Positions 34,147-43,529 are shown, counted from the stretch's first letter. The stretch: DNA of 64,000 bases from Algoriphagus sp. (GCF_030694375.1 NZ_JAUXYL010000007.1:1-64000); one strand, 5' to 3'. Notes: a model not told the origin generated them from the sequence alone. Translations and numbers: made by a program.

Positions 34147-35619
34147 TCAGGAAATATCCAATCGAACAAAGGTCTCGGGAATTGCATCGATTATATCAGA
34201 AGCAATCGTCCCTCTCCGCTTCCCCTTTCCGGCGATTTCTCCTGCCAACCCATGCTGATACACCCCGCAAATCATAGCAGCCTCCGGACTGTATCCCTGC
34301 CCGAGAAAGGAAGTAATCATCCCGGTCAGTACATCACCCGAACCTCCAGTTGCCATATAGGATGTACCCGAACTATTGAAAATCTGTCTTCCATCAGCCA
34401 AACAGATTACTGAGTTGGCACCTTTGATCAGAAGATTAAGATTCCATTTTTTACAAAAATCAGCCGCTTTCTGAAGCCGTACTTTATGGTTAACCGTTTT
34501 CCCCAAAATCCGGTCAAATTCCTTCAGATGTGGAGTCAGAATACTTCCTTTGGGGATGAGCGAAAGCAATTCAGGATGCTCTCCCAGCAAGGTGATCGCA
34601 TCAGCATCCAGGATCATGGGCTTCCTATACCCTTCAAAAAGGGACTTTAGCAATTCAGCTTTTTTTTCAAACCCTATTCCGGGACCGATACCAATTGCAT
34701 CAAAACCTGTTAAATCCTTGGGGAGACCAAAAAGGCACATGACTTCTGGTACCGAAATTTGAATAATATGTCGCTCGGATTCAGGAATTAAAGCATTCAC
34801 CAACCCGGAGCCTGTTCGGAGGGCGGACTTGGCAGAAAGGATTGCCGCACCCATTTTGCCAACGCTCCCCGCGGCTATCAAAACTTTCCCAAAATCTCCT
34901 TTGTGTGAGAACCGACTATATTTTCGGTGAAACCCAGAAATATCCTTGTTACGAAGAAAGAAATATGGGCTTTCAAATGGCAAATACTCCTCTTCCCCTA
35001 TCCCAATATCTACTAAAACCAAGTCGCCTGTATAGTGTCCATGCTCAGGGAATAGCAGGGAAAGTTTGGGAAAAGCAAAAGTAACGGTGTAATCTGCCTT
35101 GACAGAGACTCCTTTCAACATATCGTCTGAGGGTAATCCACTGGGAGTGTCAACAGAAATTACCTTTCCCTGAAATGAATTAATGCTGCTGATGATCTCC
35201 TGAGCCTCCGTTCGCAACGCTCCCTGAAACCCCACTCCTATAAAGCAATCAATCAAAATCCCCTCGTTCGGAAAATCAAACTCCTGCCAAGACTTTAGCC
35301 TGATTTCCTCGGGAAGAAGTTTGAAATTGATGGATGCATCCGGACTCAGTCGTGTAGCATCCCCAAAACATTTATAAACTTGAATATGGAACCCGGATTG
35401 ATACAATAATCTCGCAATAGCAAATCCGTCGCCACCATTGTTTCCGGCACCACAAAACACATAGATCGGACTGTTTTTATCAAAATTTTTACTTTTCCAC
35501 CAATCTATAAAACCGACGGCAGCGCACTCCATAAGGTTTAAGCTGGAAATCCTTTTCAATTTCACATGAGCGGCATCGAGTGCCTTGACCTGATTACCTG
35601 AAAGGATTTTTAGCATCAT
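34147..35619 (-). CDS. nnr: Bifunctional NAD(P)H-hydrate epimerase / ADP-dependent dehydratase
   Basis: A 490-residue fusion that repairs damaged NAD(P)HX. The N-terminal YjeF_N/NnrE epimerase domain (about residues 1-215) has the phosphate loop FCGAGNNGGDGFAIARLL and the catalytic Asp in SVDTPSGLPSD. The C-terminal carbohydrate-kinase-like NnrD dehydratase domain (about 230-490) has ILTPHLKEFDRILG and ATGGSGDVLTGMITSFLGQG. The fusion is the usual bacterial form. Its start overlaps the stop of the upstream MFS gene by four bases, so they are cotranscribed. Confidence 0.93.
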   Translation of the reverse strand: MMLKILSGNQVKALDAAHVKLKRISSLNLMECAAVGFIDWWKSKNFDKNSPIYVFCGAGNNGGDGFAIARLLYQSGFHIQVYKCFGDATRLSPDASINFKLLPEEIRLKSWQEFDFPNEGILIDCFIGVGFQGALRTEAQEIISSINSFQGKVISVDTPSGLPSDDMLKGVSVKADYTVTFAFPKLSLLFPEHGHYTGDLVLVDIGIGEEEYLPFESPYFFLRNKDISGFHRKYSRFSHKGDFGKVLIAAGSVGKMGAAILSAKSALRTGSGLVNALIPESERHIIQISVPEVMCLFGLPKDLTGFDAIGIGPGIGFEKKAELLKSLFEGYRKPMILDADAITLLGEHPELLSLIPKGSILTPHLKEFDRILGKTVNHKVRLQKAADFCKKWNLNLLIKGANSVICLADGRQIFNSSGTSYMATGGSGDVLTGMITSFLGQGYSPEAAMICGVYQHGLAGEIAGKGKRRGTIASDIIDAIPETFVRLDIS

Positions 35620-36932
35620 TGGATAGCTTGGGGCGTAAATGACTTTTTAGGAATACTTACAAGTAAAAGAAAGCCCAATCCTACCAAAAAGAAGAATCCC
35701 AAAGAAACAGCGCTATTTCTCATACTACCAGTCAACTGCTCAATAGCGCCGTAAGTGAAGGTGCCGATGACAATGGCGAGCTTTTCAGTCACATCATAAA
35801 AACTGAAAAAAGAGGCATGCTCGGTGGTTTCCTCAGGAATTAACTTAGAGAAAGTAGATCGCGATAGCGATTGAATTCCACCCATCACCATTCCCACCAC
35901 AAAGGCCAAAGCATAAAATTCATATACTGAATACACGTAATAGGCTGCCCCACAGATCCCGATCCAAATAAAGACCATGATCATCAAACTAATTTTATTG
36001 CCGAAGATTTTGGAAATGAATGCAAAGAGATAACTTCCTCCAATCGCCACAAACTGAATAATGAGAACAGTAAGGATCAATTGATCTCCCGGCAATCCCA
36101 ATTCCTTATCCCCAAAAGAAGCGGCCAGATACATAACGGTCTGTACCCCCATGGAATAAAAAAAGAAGGACGCCAGAAATCGCTTCATGACAGGTATTTT
36201 TCTGACCTGAGCAAACACCTTACTTATTTCTTCATATCCCTTAAGGAGGAATTTACTTTCAATTTTCTTTTTGTAGGGATTTTTAGGGAGTATCCGAAAA
36301 GGAATCTGGGAAAATCCTGCCCACCAAATACCGGTAATCAAAAACGAAAAACGAGCTGCAAAACTTCCTTCAGGCACCCCAAACCATTCTGGAAATTGAA
36401 TCATCAAGAGGTTAAAAACCAACAAAATCACGCTCCCAATATATCCCAAGGCAAAGCCTCGGGCGCTTAGAAAATCGTATTCGTGCTCTTCCGCTATTTC
36501 AGGAAGGTACGCATTGTAAAACACTATACTTCCGGCATAGCCTATACTTGCCAAAACACTGCACATAATTCCAAACTCCAAATTATTTCCATCAAAGAAG
36601 AATAATCCAATACAAGAAATTGAACCCAAATAGGCAAAGAATTTCATGAAGGACAGCTTTTTCCCCGAAGCATCAGCTATCCCTGAAAGTAAGGGAGATA
36701 AAATGGCGATGATCAAAAAGGAAAATGAAATAGAATAAGAGTACAAAACAGTGTTGACCACTTCCCAACCAAAAAATTTGACCCGATCGGAGCCATCAAT
36801 TCCCTTGGTTACACTGTTGTAATAAACTGGGAAAATCGTTGAGGTAATAACCAAACTATAAACAGAATTGGCCCAATCGTACATAGCCCATGCACCTTGA
36901 ACCTTATTTTTGTTGGAGAGCGTTAGTTTCAT
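35616..36932 (-). CDS. MFS transporter, UMF1/Atg22-like
   Basis: A 438-residue, roughly 12-helix permease that begins with the UMF1/Atg22-like hallmark GAWAMYDWANSVYSLVITST. It carries a conserved LSGIADASGKK loop motif and MGGIQSLSRSTFSKLIPEE in the second half. Yeast Atg22 exports amino acids from the vacuole; bacterial members are uncharacterised. It is the first gene of a two-gene transcript with nnr (four-base overlap). A hairpin upstream ends the exb operon behind it. Confidence 0.87.
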   Translation of the reverse strand: MKLTLSNKNKVQGAWAMYDWANSVYSLVITSTIFPVYYNSVTKGIDGSDRVKFFGWEVVNTVLYSYSISFSFLIIAILSPLLSGIADASGKKLSFMKFFAYLGSISCIGLFFFDGNNLEFGIMCSVLASIGYAGSIVFYNAYLPEIAEEHEYDFLSARGFALGYIGSVILLVFNLLMIQFPEWFGVPEGSFAARFSFLITGIWWAGFSQIPFRILPKNPYKKKIESKFLLKGYEEISKVFAQVRKIPVMKRFLASFFFYSMGVQTVMYLAASFGDKELGLPGDQLILTVLIIQFVAIGGSYLFAFISKIFGNKISLMIMVFIWIGICGAAYYVYSVYEFYALAFVVGMVMGGIQSLSRSTFSKLIPEETTEHASFFSFYDVTEKLAIVIGTFTYGAIEQLTGSMRNSAVSLGFFFLVGLGFLLLVSIPKKSFTPQAIQ

Positions 36933-36944
36933 TTTTTTTAAACA

Positions 36945-36975
36945 AAAAAGCCATTCGCTAAGCGAATGGCTTTAA
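36945..36975 (-). terminator. Rho-independent terminator after the exbB-exbD-exbD operon
   Basis: On the minus strand AAAGCCATTCGC pairs with GCGAATGGCTTT around a very short loop and is followed by TTTTG. It lies 18 bases after the exbD stop. Confidence 0.85.
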
Positions 36976-36992
36976 ATATAAAGGTTGAAAAC

Positions 36993-37454
36993 TTAATTCG
37001 GAACTTTGCCTGTGGAGGCATAAAGTACCCTTCGAGCGTCTGCATTTCTTAATTCGGTCTGAACATCAGAAATAGGACCCATTTTCACCTCTTTATCAAT
37101 TTTCATGGAAATGGTAATCAATCCACGATCTGATTCAGGAAGCATATCCCGCTCTTGGTTGACCCATTGAACAATTTCAGGCGCACTTATTAAGACATCA
37201 TTGGCCTGAATTCTAGGCTCAGATCCGTATAATCCCGTATTTTTCGGCTTTCCTATGAATAGGTAAGAAATTAACGTTTTCTTTTGAAGCTTCTGTAGCT
37301 GAGTGGCCTGTGGAATCTTTTGTTCAACCAAAAGATCCTGCTCTCTAAGTACAGTAGTCACCATGAAGAAGAACAGAAGCATGAAGATAATATCCGGCAA
37401 CGCTGAGGTTGGAATATTGGTAGATGTATTAGTCTTTTTCTTAAACTTTGACAT
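36993..37454 (-). CDS. exbD: ExbD/TolR-family protein (second copy)
   Basis: A 153-residue inner membrane protein with one N-terminal transmembrane helix (about residues 17-40) inside the ExbD signature TSALPDIIFMLLFFFMVTTVL. The intramembrane Asp22 is the expected proton-carrying residue. The periplasmic domain follows and includes two short strand-rich segments. It works with ExbB-type stators to pass proton motive force to TonB-like proteins. It lies one base after the longer ExbD gene, as last gene of the four-gene operon. Two ExbD paralogues in tandem are common in Bacteroidota. Confidence 0.9.
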   Translation of the reverse strand: MSKFKKKTNTSTNIPTSALPDIIFMLLFFFMVTTVLREQDLLVEQKIPQATQLQKLQKKTLISYLFIGKPKNTGLYGSEPRIQANDVLISAPEIVQWVNQERDMLPESDRGLITISMKIDKEVKMGPISDVQTELRNADARRVLYASTGKVPN

Positions 37455-37455
37455 A

Positions 37456-38091
37456 TCAATTCCCTCCTATTTTATTTGGTTCTGCAATTGAAATAGCCAT
37501 AGGAATTCCCTCTTTGCCGCGATCTTGGAGAAGTTTTGAAGCTTCATCATTACCGGTCAAGGTTCTATATTCATCTGCACCAAGACCAACGCGCTCACCA
37601 TAAATTTCGAAATAAGCCTTTTTTGCAAGGTCAAATACCTCCAAATAAAGTTCGTAACTGGTACCACGGTCTGTTTTAATAGAAACAACCGCTTCTTTCG
37701 GGTGATCGGAGGACTCAGGTCTACGTTGTGCCTGAGCCTGAAGAGACGCAGGTAACGAATTAAATAACACTAAAGCCTCTTCGTCAGGTGCTCCAAAGTT
37801 TAGGATAAAGTCTTTGATTTCACTATCCAATCCCTCTGGGGTCCTCCTGTATTCACCTTCCACAAGAAGATCATCATTCGCGTTAATCAGGATATTGAAG
37901 ATGTTACGCTCATTCTTCTTGATATCTGGTGGCGGAATATTCGGATCAAGCTTTGGAGGCAGAATATTTAAAATTCCTTTATCCGAAGCGATCGTGGTGG
38001 TGACGAGGAAAAAGATCAACAGCAGAAATGCGATGTCAGCCATCGAGCCTGCGTTAACCTCAGTAACCTCTCTGCTTTTCTTTCTTGCCAT
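37456..38091 (-). CDS. exbD: ExbD/TolR-family protein (first copy, extended)
   Basis: A 211-residue inner membrane protein from ATG 38089-38091; an in-frame extension upstream overlaps the preceding gene and lacks support. The cytoplasmic tail ARKKSREVTEVN leads to the ExbD helix GSMADIAFLLLIFFLVTTTI, whose Asp is the conserved proton-carrying position. The periplasmic part is longer than in classical ExbD, with LFNSLPASLQAQAQ and a YELYLEVFDLAKKAY segment. It sits four bases behind the small membrane protein gene and one base before the second exbD, so it forms part of the same motor complex. Confidence 0.9.
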   Translation of the reverse strand: MARKKSREVTEVNAGSMADIAFLLLIFFLVTTTIASDKGILNILPPKLDPNIPPPDIKKNERNIFNILINANDDLLVEGEYRRTPEGLDSEIKDFILNFGAPDEEALVLFNSLPASLQAQAQRRPESSDHPKEAVVSIKTDRGTSYELYLEVFDLAKKAYFEIYGERVGLGADEYRTLTGNDEASKLLQDRGKEGIPMAISIAEPNKIGGN

Positions 38092-38095
38092 TTTA

Positions 38096-38425
38096 TTAGT
38101 TGATAGCTTTGTTGAATTCTGTGACAACGATGCCAACGAGGGCAACAATGGTCAACACATAAGTAGTGATCATAAGACCACCGACCATTTGAGACATGGC
38201 TGGCGTCAAATTGAAGGGATCACTTTCAAATTTTGGTAATACTTCGTTGCCGGATATGCTATAGCAGACAAAGAAAAGAACCAAGATGGCTACAACACCA
38301 AGGCCTGTTTTCAGGAGGCTTTTCGGATCATCTAGCGATTTGAAAAGAGGCATCAGAATGGAAACTACAGCTCCAATTCCAACTAGTGCATAGCTCACAT
38401 AGAGCATGATATCATAAGTATCCAT
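38096..38425 (-). CDS. Small three-helix membrane protein of the exb operon
   Basis: A 109-residue protein with three predicted membrane helices (about residues 6-28, 42-58 and 82-102). It is placed between the exbB and exbD genes. No named domain is recognised, but small membrane proteins in this position recur in Bacteroidota exbB-exbD operons. It could be an accessory subunit of the stator; that is inference from position. The gene is 57 bases behind exbB and four bases ahead of exbD. Confidence 0.75.
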   Translation of the reverse strand: MDTYDIMLYVSYALVGIGAVVSILMPLFKSLDDPKSLLKTGLGVVAILVLFFVCYSISGNEVLPKFESDPFNLTPAMSQMVGGLMITTYVLTIVALVGIVVTEFNKAIN

Positions 38426-38482
38426 AGTATCGATTCTTAGTTAATTGGATTGATTTGATTTAGTCAAAATTGACTGATCGGA

Positions 38483-39280
38483 TTATTTACCGGTCAATTT
38501 GTGCTTTACCAACACGTCTACCAAGGAGATGGAAGCATCTTCCATATCGTTAACCAGAGAATCAATTTTCGATACAAGGTAATTGTAGAACAATTGAAGG
38601 ATAATCGCAACGATCAAACCAGCAACTGTAGTCAAAAGGGCGATTTTAATACCACCTGCTACCAATGAAGGAGAGATATCACCGGCTGCTTCAATTGCAT
38701 CAAATGCTCCGATCATACCGATTACCGTACCCATGAAACCCAACATCGGTGCAAGGGAAATAAATAGGGAAATCCATACCAAACCTTTTTCCAAACGACC
38801 CATTTCAACAGAGCCATAAGCAATGATGGACTTTTCTACCATTTCAATTCCTTCAGAGTATCTCATCAGGCCTTGGGTGAAAATTGATGCTACAGGACCT
38901 TTGGTGTTTCTAGTCACATCTTTAGCAGCTTCGATTCCACCAGTTGAAAGTGCGTCCTCTACTTTCAAGATTAATTTTTTGGTGTTAGTAGTTGCCAAGT
39001 TAAGAGAGATGATTCTCTCAAGAGCAATAGCAAGACCCAAGATCAAACAGATCAATACAGGAGTCATGTAAAGTGGATCTCCTTCGATAAACTTTTCTTT
39101 GATCACCTGATGGAAGCTTTGTTCCTCGGCGACAATTTCGTCGTCAACGATAGTTGGAGATGCAGCTGGAGCTGCTTGGGTTACTGCTGCAGCAGTATCT
39201 GCTGATGCATCTTGTGCGTTAGCAAAGACAGGAACGAACATGATACCTGCAAGCATGAACAAAGCGATTAACTTTCTCAT
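38483..39280 (-). CDS. exbB: MotA/TolQ/ExbB-family proton channel protein
   Basis: A 265-residue inner membrane protein. An N-terminal signal-like helix with an Ala-rich periplasmic stretch (ANAQDASADTAAAVTQAAPA) precedes three membrane helices (about 75-95, 165-190, 205-230). The family motif is in GFMGTVIGMIGAFDAI and ALLTTVAGLIVAI. It forms the pentameric stator that energises TonB-dependent uptake or related envelope machines with the two ExbD proteins downstream. It is the first gene of a four-gene operon, and a gap of 500 bases lies upstream. Confidence 0.92.
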   Translation of the reverse strand: MRKLIALFMLAGIMFVPVFANAQDASADTAAAVTQAAPAASPTIVDDEIVAEEQSFHQVIKEKFIEGDPLYMTPVLICLILGLAIALERIISLNLATTNTKKLILKVEDALSTGGIEAAKDVTRNTKGPVASIFTQGLMRYSEGIEMVEKSIIAYGSVEMGRLEKGLVWISLFISLAPMLGFMGTVIGMIGAFDAIEAAGDISPSLVAGGIKIALLTTVAGLIVAIILQLFYNYLVSKIDSLVNDMEDASISLVDVLVKHKLTGK

Positions 39281-39745
39281 AATGTGTTTTGAATTAGACT
39301 TTTGATAAAGGTTAAATGGTTTCTAGATTAAAATCGAACTTTAAAGTTATGATTTTTTAAATTCAAAAAACAATGGGCTCTTTTAACTTTTTTGAAAGAA
39401 TCCCCTGTTTAAATCGAAATTAAGGCAATTTTTACATGAATGGATTAATGAAAACCTCTTTTTGATTTTCATAAAACCAATTCTCATTGTATACCAAAGG
39501 AATTTTCAAGCAATTACATTTAAATAACTTTATTAAGATTCAAGCTTATCCATTTTTTATCAAATTACCCAACTCTTTTCTGCTTTTAATTAAAAAGAAA
39601 AATCTCATGCAGATTCATTGGCGGAATTTTTACCAAAAAAGATCTTAATTAGGCATTCCAGAATAGAAATATTAATCGAACGCTCTTTCCTTATTTTTTC
39701 AGGTCGATTTGCTTGAAGCAATCGGGTGTCACTTTTTTAAAAATT
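39281..39745. other. Intergenic region without a recognisable gene
   Basis: About 465 bases of AT-rich sequence lie between the exbB start and the tRNA-Ser terminator. No reading frame with a plausible start and protein-like composition was seen on either strand. The exbB promoter must lie in the left part; a TAACTTTA box (minus strand, about 39337-39344) is a weak -7 candidate. The rest holds nothing I can name. Confidence 0.5.
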
Positions 39746-39777
39746 AAAAAAAAAGCCAGCCTTTTTGGGGGCTGACT
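39746..39777 (-). terminator. Rho-independent terminator of tRNA-Ser
   Basis: On the minus strand GTCAGCC pairs with GGCTGGC (one T-G pair) around a C- and A-rich loop and is followed by nine T. It starts a few bases after the tRNA 3' end. Confidence 0.8.
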
Positions 39778-39782
39778 TTCCG

Positions 39783-39870
39783 CAGAGAGAGAGGGATTCG
39801 AACCCTCGATACCCTTGAGGGGTATACACACTTTCCAGGCGTGCTCCTTCAGCCACTCGGACACCTCTCT
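39783..39870 (-). tRNA. tRNA-Ser (GGA)
   Basis: An 88-base class II tRNA with a long variable arm (TATACCCCTCAAGGGTA). The acceptor AGAGAGG pairs with TCTCTCT and the discriminator is G. The anticodon stem is CACGC/GTGTG with loop CTGGAAA, giving anticodon GGA. The T arm is GAGGG/CCCTC with loop TTCGAAT. No CCA is encoded. It lies directly upstream of a terminator and downstream of the asparaginase gene on the same strand. Confidence 0.93.
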
Positions 39871-39960
39871 GTGCTGATTCGTCGCTGATTTGCGAATCGG
39901 AGTGCAAAGAAAATTATTATTCCCGCCGATTCCAAACCCATTTCCAAAATTCCGGTAAAA

Positions 39961-41028
39961 TCACGCAGTAATCTCTCCTGCTATAGACTGGGTTAATTTT
40001 TTACATATTTCTTCCCGAGTGTAATTCTGCCCCAATAAATACATCATTTTGGTCACAGCGGCTTCAGTAGTCATATCGGCACCACTGACTACACCTACAG
40101 CCAATAACTCCTTGCTAGTCTCATATCTTCCATGGATCACTCGACCACCATTACACTGGGACACATTCAGGATGATCACTCCTTTTTTGATCGCTCGATC
40201 AAGAGATCTCATAAACCAAGCTTCCGAAGGACTGTTTCCTGACCCATAAGTCTCCAATACCACCCCTCGAAGCCCATCAATATTGAAGCAAGCATCCATA
40301 ATTTTGTCTGTGATTCCCGGGAAAAGCTTCAAAATCATCACGCGATTATCCAGGTGATTCATTTTAATCAGCTTCCTTTTGGGTTCAAAGGGACGAATGG
40401 CATTCATATTATAATCTATCACTATACCTGCCTCCGCGAGTGAGGGATAGTTTTCTGACTCGAAGGCATCGAAATGAATACTTTGCACTTTTTTGGATCG
40501 ATTGCCACGGAGCAACATATGATTGAAAAAAATACAGACTTCCGGTACGATAGGGCGATCACTGATTTTTGCCGTAGCGATCTCCAGTGCTGTCATCAAA
40601 TTCTCTCGGGCATCCGACCGCATAGCTGAAATAGGCAACTGAGCGCCAGTAAAGATTACAGGCTTATTTAAGCCCTGAAGCATGTAGCTCAACATTGAAG
40701 CCGAGTAAGCCATCGTATCCGTTCCATGCAATACGACAAAGCCATCATAGCTGTCATAGTTCTCATAAATGATATAGGACATATCAATCCAATGTCTCAT
40801 CGTCACATTGGAAGAGTCGATAGGTTCGGGAAATGAAATTACAGTAATCGCAATATCCATATTGGAAAGGATCGGGATCTTTTCCAGAATCTGTCCAAAA
40901 TTGAAAGGAACTAGCGCACCTGAGTCGTCATAGGCCATTCCAAGCGTGCCTCCGGTATAAATAATTAAAACAGAAGCTGTTTTTGCAGTTTTTAGACCAG
41001 TGTTAAGGCGAACAATTTTATAATTCAT
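39961..41028 (-). CDS. ansA: Type I L-asparaginase
   Basis: A 355-residue cytoplasmic asparaginase, hydrolysing L-asparagine to aspartate and ammonia. The first nucleophile motif is TGGT (residues 25-28, YTGGTLGMAYDD) and the second is HGTDTMAYSA (101-110), with the conserved Lys replaced by the usual SDARENL region. There is no signal peptide, consistent with the low-affinity type I enzyme. It overlaps the tatD stop by 11 bases and ends a seven-gene operon. Confidence 0.92.
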   Translation of the reverse strand: MNYKIVRLNTGLKTAKTASVLIIYTGGTLGMAYDDSGALVPFNFGQILEKIPILSNMDIAITVISFPEPIDSSNVTMRHWIDMSYIIYENYDSYDGFVVLHGTDTMAYSASMLSYMLQGLNKPVIFTGAQLPISAMRSDARENLMTALEIATAKISDRPIVPEVCIFFNHMLLRGNRSKKVQSIHFDAFESENYPSLAEAGIVIDYNMNAIRPFEPKRKLIKMNHLDNRVMILKLFPGITDKIMDACFNIDGLRGVVLETYGSGNSPSEAWFMRSLDRAIKKGVIILNVSQCNGGRVIHGRYETSKELLAVGVVSGADMTTEAAVTKMMYLLGQNYTREEICKKLTQSIAGEITA

Positions 41029-41800
41029 GATTTATTTCCTTAAATAATTTCAACGCATTGGATTTGGTAACTTTAGCAACTTCGTCCGAAGAAACCATTA
41101 GAAAATCCCCTACGCGCTGTGCAATAGCCGGTAAATAGGCCGGCGTATTTCTTCTCCCTCTATATGGAACCGGTGCCAAATAGGGCGCATCGGTTTCCAA
41201 TACCAAATTTTGAATCCCAATAAAAGGAATAACCTGATCAAGACCTCCATTTTTATAAGTTGCCACTCCGCCAATCCCCAGCAAAAATCCGAGTTTTATA
41301 ATCTTTTTGGCTTGGTCCAAATTCCCGGTAAAACAATGGAAAATTCCTTTTAACGTACCATCCTGCGCTTTTTCGATGATCTCAATAGTCTCATCGATAG
41401 ACTCCCGACAATGCAACACGACGGGTAGATTCCGATCCTTAGCCCAAGCAATCTGAATATTAAGCGCTTCCTTTTGTCGCTCAAAGGCACTCTTATCCCA
41501 ATACAAATCTGTTCCAATCTCTCCTACTGCTGCAAAAGACCGCTTGTTGAGCCAATCTTCCATGATGTAAAGCTGCTGTTCAAAATCCTCCTTGACATCA
41601 CAGGGATGAAGCCCCATCATCGGAATACACAGGTCACCGTATTTAGACTCGCATTCGAGCATGCTGTCGATCGTTTCCACATCCACATTGGGCATATAGA
41701 TCCGTTCTATGCCAGCCTGCCTGATTTCCGCAATGACCTCATCCCGGTCCGAGTCAAACTTGGAAGAATATATATGTGCGTGGGTATCGATTAAGTTCAT
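41018..41800 (-). CDS. tatD: TatD-family metal-dependent deoxyribonuclease
   Basis: A 260-residue TIM-barrel hydrolase. ATG 41800 is chosen because it places the metal-binding DTHAH at residues 5-9, as in the family. The other ligands follow in EIGTDLYW (Glu, about 90), VLHCRES (His, about 125), FHCFTG (His, about 150) and ETDAPYLAP (Asp, about 200). TatD proteins are 3'-5' exonucleases and DNA-repair or quality-control enzymes. It overlaps the GT2 stop by four bases and the asparaginase start by 11. Confidence 0.93.
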   Translation of the reverse strand: MNLIDTHAHIYSSKFDSDRDEVIAEIRQAGIERIYMPNVDVETIDSMLECESKYGDLCIPMMGLHPCDVKEDFEQQLYIMEDWLNKRSFAAVGEIGTDLYWDKSAFERQKEALNIQIAWAKDRNLPVVLHCRESIDETIEIIEKAQDGTLKGIFHCFTGNLDQAKKIIKLGFLLGIGGVATYKNGGLDQVIPFIGIQNLVLETDAPYLAPVPYRGRRNTPAYLPAIAQRVGDFLMVSSDEVAKVTKSNALKLFKEINHEL

Positions 41801-42903
41801 GCGTATTTGCGGGATTTCCATTCTACTTGACCGGGCCAAAAGTAATAAAGAATCGTCAGGCTAAGGTTCCATATCTGGTAAAAATCAAACAAGAGTAATG
41901 GTATTGTTCCGATTTTTTGACCGCCCTTTTTAGAAAAAAAAGCAAGAAACAGACTTTGAATAATGATTTTGGATCCAAATAAAATTAGCCCGAGTGACCA
42001 ATGCAGTGCTACTAATACCAATACTGCCGGGAAGAACAAAAATTGAAGTCCCAGTAAAGTTTTCCAAGCCCAGGAAAGTGTCATGGCACCTGCCATCCAT
42101 CGTTTTCGTTGTTGAAGTAGCGCGTTCAAGCCCTTTTCGGCTTTGGTTTTGACAAGGAAATTTTCGCTGACTTGATGTCTGATGCTATACCCAACCTTTC
42201 TGATCGCTTTGGAAATTTCCAGATCTTCCGTAAGCGAAAATGGAATTTTTTCAAATCCTCCACTAGCCAAATAAGCAGGACGGCTGATCACCATATTGTT
42301 TCCCAAACCCGTGGTGGGAAGTTTTAAATCAGTTACAATTTTGACAATACCCAAGGTATTCCACCAATCGATTTCCTGCATTTTTTCAAACCAACCCTTG
42401 CTTTTGACTTGGGTAATGCCCAACACCAGGCCTACTTCTTGACCAAAACAATTGATGCCTTCCAGAATCCAATTTTGAGGAACTTCGCAGTCGGCATCTG
42501 TGAAAAAGAAAAAATCTCCGGAAGCCTTTTCGCATAAAACGGCAAGCGCGTTTGCTTTTCCGTTTCTTTGAATTTCATCTTTTGGTTCAGCTTGGATGGA
42601 TATCAGGTTTCGATTCGCTCCTTTTTTGGCCCATGCCGCAATTAACAGTGCCGTCTGATCAAGGCTCTGATCGTCTGCAATCAAGATCTCAAGTTTTTCA
42701 ATGGGGTAATTCAATCCCTCCAAACTCCTCAATAGATTTGGAAGGTCTTTTTCTTCATTTCTCGCGGCAATCAAAACAGAGACTTTGGGAAGCTCATCGG
42801 TTTTTATAAAGTGATCCTTCCAACCCGTTTTTAAAAAAAACAGAAGCAGCAAGTATTGGATGATCAGTAGTCCAACAATCCCCACAAGCCAGATCATCAT
42901 CAC
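41797..42903 (-). CDS. Membrane family-2 glycosyltransferase
   Basis: A 368-residue glycosyltransferase of the processive GT2 kind. An N-terminal membrane helix is followed by the catalytic domain (about 35-270) with ISADDQS-type nucleotide-binding Asp (ILIADDQSLDQT), the DxD-like FFFTDADCEVP and the acceptor motif QQRKRWMAG (about 265). Two to three membrane helices close the C-terminus. It probably builds a glycolipid or polysaccharide at the inner membrane. It is clearly paralogous to the GT2 gene at 45.0-46.1 kb and lies in the same operon. It overlaps the deacetylase stop and the tatD start by four bases each. Confidence 0.87.
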   Translation of the reverse strand: MMMIWLVGIVGLLIIQYLLLLFFLKTGWKDHFIKTDELPKVSVLIAARNEEKDLPNLLRSLEGLNYPIEKLEILIADDQSLDQTALLIAAWAKKGANRNLISIQAEPKDEIQRNGKANALAVLCEKASGDFFFFTDADCEVPQNWILEGINCFGQEVGLVLGITQVKSKGWFEKMQEIDWWNTLGIVKIVTDLKLPTTGLGNNMVISRPAYLASGGFEKIPFSLTEDLEISKAIRKVGYSIRHQVSENFLVKTKAEKGLNALLQQRKRWMAGAMTLSWAWKTLLGLQFLFFPAVLVLVALHWSLGLILFGSKIIIQSLFLAFFSKKGGQKIGTIPLLLFDFYQIWNLSLTILYYFWPGQVEWKSRKYA

Positions 42904-43526
42904 AAAAGACTGGTTTTAAATCCATTGCTACCTAAGAAATCTAGAAAATCGGGCAGCAATTTTCGCAAAACCTCTTTGGTTTTTTGTTGATCATGGAATA
43001 GAATTATACTTCCTGAACGGGTATTCTGAATGCTTTTGGTTAAAACCCGAGAAGGTTCAATAGACAAATCATAGTCTCCTGACAGCACATTCCACATCAC
43101 TACATCTTTCGATTGCAACACTGCTTTCGCTTGCGAATTCCTCATGAGCCCATAGGGTGGACGAAACAGCTGAGTCTTAACTCCCAAGGTAGTGTCTAAC
43201 ACCTGATCAAATGCCTGAATGTTTTTGAGGTAATCAGCATCATTGGTTTTCCATCCATTGAGGTGATTGTGGGTATGATTGCCGATCCGATGCCCTTGTT
43301 CCAAAACTTCATTCCCCAATTTTGGGAATTTTTGGAGATTGTCCCCTACCATGAAAAATGTTGCCTTTTGATCCCGAATGGCCAATTCATTCAATACAAA
43401 ATCTGTGACACCGGGTACAGGGCCATCGTCAAAGGTCAGATAAACACGCTTATCCGAGGAATCACCTTTCCAAACCCGTTTTGGAAAAAGCAACTGAACA
43501 GCCCGTGGAAGAGTGTGCCAAACCAT
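42900..43526 (-). CDS. Polysaccharide deacetylase (NodB homology domain, CE4)
   Basis: A 208-residue NodB-type deacetylase that removes N- or O-acetyl groups from glycans. Motif 1 is TFDDGP (31-36), motif 2 is HTHNH (84-88, metal-binding His) and motif 3 is RPPYG (122-126). Motif 5 is probably LFHDQ near 180. No cleavable signal peptide is obvious, and the N-terminal WHTLPRAVQLLFP is only weakly hydrophobic, so its location is uncertain. It is flanked by a GT2 and a protein phosphatase in one operon, pointing to exopolysaccharide or lipid-linked glycan modification. Confidence 0.9.
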   Translation of the reverse strand: MVWHTLPRAVQLLFPKRVWKGDSSDKRVYLTFDDGPVPGVTDFVLNELAIRDQKATFFMVGDNLQKFPKLGNEVLEQGHRIGNHTHNHLNGWKTNDADYLKNIQAFDQVLDTTLGVKTQLFRPPYGLMRNSQAKAVLQSKDVVMWNVLSGDYDLSIEPSRVLTKSIQNTRSGSIILFHDQQKTKEVLRKLLPDFLDFLGSNGFKTSLL

Positions 43527-43529
43527 AGT

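Noticed and set aside
39281..39745. Possible small gene in the 465-base gap upstream of exbB
   Set aside because: No frame has a credible start, length and composition; the gap is AT-rich with frequent stops in all frames.
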